Shown in pieces: positions 4,592 through 5,868 of a DNA stretch of 5,868 bases; positions within the stretch are counted from its first letter, which is position 1; each line of letters begins with the position of its first letter. Below the pieces are notes generated by a model. That model ran no database searches and was not told where the DNA came from. It saw only the letters and a list, made by a program, of their open reading frames with translations. Made by a program: the position numbers and the translations under genes. The DNA is from Acidimicrobiaceae bacterium (GTDB lineage: Bacteria; Actinomycetota; Acidimicrobiia; Acidimicrobiales; Ilumatobacteraceae): positions 7,011 to 12,878 of the forward strand of contig DMQJ01000332.1 of the NCBI GenBank assembly GCA_003455715.1, written 5' to 3'.

Positions 4592-5810
4592 CGACGGTGA
4601 CGGTGATGGTGGGTGTTGCCAGAACGTCGGCGATCACGCGGCGAACGTCGTCGTGGGTCACTGCGGCCCAGCGAGCCACTTGGTCGTCGATGGGGCGCAC
4701 CTCACCGGTGGTCACCAACTGGCCTCCGGTGCGCGACATGCGCGCCCCGGTGTCTTCCAGGCCCAACTCGAACGCTCCGGTGAGATAGCCCTTGGCCACA
4801 TCGAGTTCGTCGTCGGTGATGCCCTCGGCGGCCAACAACTCAAGCTGTTCACGCAGCAACCCCGTCACCTCATCGGCGTGCTCGGGCTGTGTGCCTGCGT
4901 ACATCTGGAAGGCGCCGGCATCGGCGTACGCGGAGATGCCGGAGTAGACGCTGTAGGCCAGCCCCCGCCGTTCGCGAATCTCCTCGAACAGGCGGCTCGA
5001 CAGGCCACCGCCGAGCACGTGGTTGGCCACGTCGAGCGCCTCGCGCCGTTCGTCGCCTCGCGCCACGCTGCGACCGCCGACCACGATGTGTACCTGCTCG
5101 CTGGCGTCGTCGAAGGCAACATCGGCGCCCATTGGCCCGGGCAGGTCGCGAGCCGGGCGAACTCCCCCACCGGGCACACCGGCAAACGCCGACGACACGA
5201 CCTCCACCATTGCGTCGTGCTCCAACGGCCCGGCCACTGCAACCACCATGGTTTCAGCTCGGTAGTGAGTGGCGAAGAACCCGCGCACGTCGTCGGGGGT
5301 GATGGCGCGCACATGCTCGCGGTCGCCCGCTGGGTCGCGGCCCAGACCGTGCCCGGCGAAGAGCGAGGCAGCGAAGAGCCGGTGAGCGACCTCGTCGGGA
5401 ACGTCGTCGTCCATCGCCAGTTCCTCAAGGATCACCTGCCGCTCGCTGTTCACATCGTCGTCGCGCAGCGCAGGTCGGCTGAGCACCTCGCCCAGCAACT
5501 CGATGCCGAACGACGCATGGCGCGCGGGCAGACGGCAGTAGTACGCGGTGTACTCCCGGCTGGTGAACGCATTGAAGTCGCCACCTAGGCGGTCGACGCC
5601 GCGGGCGATCTCCTGCGCCGACCGTTGTTCGGTGCCTTTGAACAGCAAGTGCTCCAGGAAGTGGCTGACCCCCGCCACCTGGGCAGGTTCATCGCGCGAC
5701 CCCACGGCGACCCACGCGCCGGTGGCCACCGACAACGCGCCAGGCACGCGTTCGGTGGCCACCGTCAGCCCGGAATCGAGCGTGGTGATGCGAAGGTCGG
5801 AGCGGGTCAC
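4581..5810 (-). CDS. M16 family zinc peptidase (insulinase / processing-peptidase type)
   Basis: A 409-residue metallopeptidase of the single-polypeptide bacterial type resembling the mitochondrial processing peptidase beta subunit. The inverted zinc motif HFLEH (His50, Glu53, His54) is intact, and Glu130 in ERQVILEEL lies 76 residues after His54, the spacing of the third zinc ligand. NAFTSREYTAYYCRLP (80-95) is the usual substrate strand. The second, non-catalytic M16 domain has GGLSSRLFEEIRERRGLAYS (268-287), a hallmark of the family. The length is near the usual 410-450, so the gene is complete. The start is GTG at 5810, and GTGA overlaps the TGA of the upstream gene, which implies translational coupling. 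The upstream gene appears to be pnp, matching the gpsI-pepR order of mycobacteria. The natural substrate is unknown. No signal peptide is seen, so it probably acts in the cytoplasm. Confidence 0.95.
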   Translation of the reverse strand: MTRSDLRITTLDSGLTVATERVPGALSVATGAWVAVGSRDEPAQVAGVSHFLEHLLFKGTEQRSAQEIARGVDRLGGDFNAFTSREYTAYYCRLPARHASFGIELLGEVLSRPALRDDDVNSERQVILEELAMDDDVPDEVAHRLFAASLFAGHGLGRDPAGDREHVRAITPDDVRGFFATHYRAETMVVAVAGPLEHDAMVEVVSSAFAGVPGGGVRPARDLPGPMGADVAFDDASEQVHIVVGGRSVARGDERREALDVANHVLGGGLSSRLFEEIRERRGLAYSVYSGISAYADAGAFQMYAGTQPEHADEVTGLLREQLELLAAEGITDDELDVAKGYLTGAFELGLEDTGARMSRTGGQLVTTGEVRPIDDQVARWAAVTHDDVRRVIADVLATPTITVTVGPH

Positions 5811-5868
5811 CGGTGACGGCGGCGGCCACCACGGTCGCCACCCCGGCCACCACGGTCGCCGCGATCCC
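5807..5868 (-). CDS. pnp: C-terminal RGG-rich tail of probable polynucleotide phosphorylase (3' end only)
   Basis: Reading from the right edge, the minus strand encodes 19 residues, DRGDRGGRGGDRGGRRRHR, then TGA (5807-5809). The whole visible part is Arg/Gly/Asp repeats ending in a basic cluster. PNPases of several actinobacteria end with such a tail after the S1 RNA-binding domain, and in mycobacteria the M16 protease gene directly follows pnp (gpsI). The 4-base overlap with the protease start fits one operon. PNPase is a 3'-5' exoribonuclease that phosphorolyses RNA. No catalytic or S1 sequence is in the window, so the identity rests on tail composition and gene order. Another RNA-binding protein with an RGG tail, such as an S1-domain protein or a helicase, is possible. 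Confidence 0.68.
   Translation of the reverse strand, partial: DRGDRGGRGGDRGGRRRHR
5823..5860. repeat. Short coding direct repeat (two 17-base copies, 21-base period)
   Basis: CGGCCACCACGGTCGCC occurs at 5823-5839 and again at 5844-5860. The period of 21 bases is seven codons, so the repeat keeps frame and encodes two units of the Gly-Asp-Arg-Gly-Gly-Arg tail of the probable pnp gene. It is a repeat within a coding tail, which can gain or lose units by slippage without a frameshift. Confidence 0.8.

Noticed and set aside
4584..5588. A 334-codon open frame on the plus strand antisense to the M16 protease gene
   Set aside because: The opposite strand encodes an intact M16 peptidase with all zinc ligands. 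The antisense product has no family features and is explained by GC-rich codon bias.

Overview
The window is a tightly packed stretch of a GC-rich bacterial chromosome, with no gap over about 90 bases between genes. The gene families point to an actinobacterium. DapB looks like the mycobacterial type (GARGRMG nucleotide loop, ELHHDRK...APSGTA active site). The right edge carries what looks like the RGG-rich tail of polynucleotide phosphorylase, followed directly by an M16 protease gene, the gpsI-pepR order known from mycobacteria. Several starts have a TANNNT-like -10 box 6-8 bases upstream, as in leaderless actinobacterial transcripts. An Acidimicrobiia-like lineage is my best guess, but the sequence alone does not fix it.

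Left block (1-2096, minus strand), in transcription order: a small lipoprotein with a complete type 1 copper site, a 483-residue lipoprotein predicted to be a right-handed parallel beta-helix related to NosD/CASH proteins, and the start of a third exported protein with a His/Asp-rich N-terminus that runs off the left edge. Gaps are 31 and 15 bases, so this is very probably one operon. All three products are predicted to be exported and membrane-anchored, which suggests one copper or redox function at the cell surface. This is the least conventional part of the window.

Middle block (2181-3437, plus strand): a DedA/VTT-type membrane protein with a His-rich tail, divergent from the copper operon, then 15 bases later a thiol peroxidase (tpx) with both redox cysteines. 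tpx converges on dapB with only 7 bases between their stop codons.

Right block (3445-5868): dapB (lysine and diaminopimelate synthesis) on the minus strand; a 101-residue charged helical protein of unknown function on the plus strand, diverging from dapB across 44 bases; then on the minus strand an M16 zinc protease whose GTG start overlaps the stop codon of the probable pnp gene by 4 bases. The small plus-strand gene sits between two minus-strand housekeeping genes.

I see no tRNA, rRNA, CRISPR array, insertion sequence or phage gene. The long open frames antisense to the beta-helix and protease genes are best explained by high GC content.
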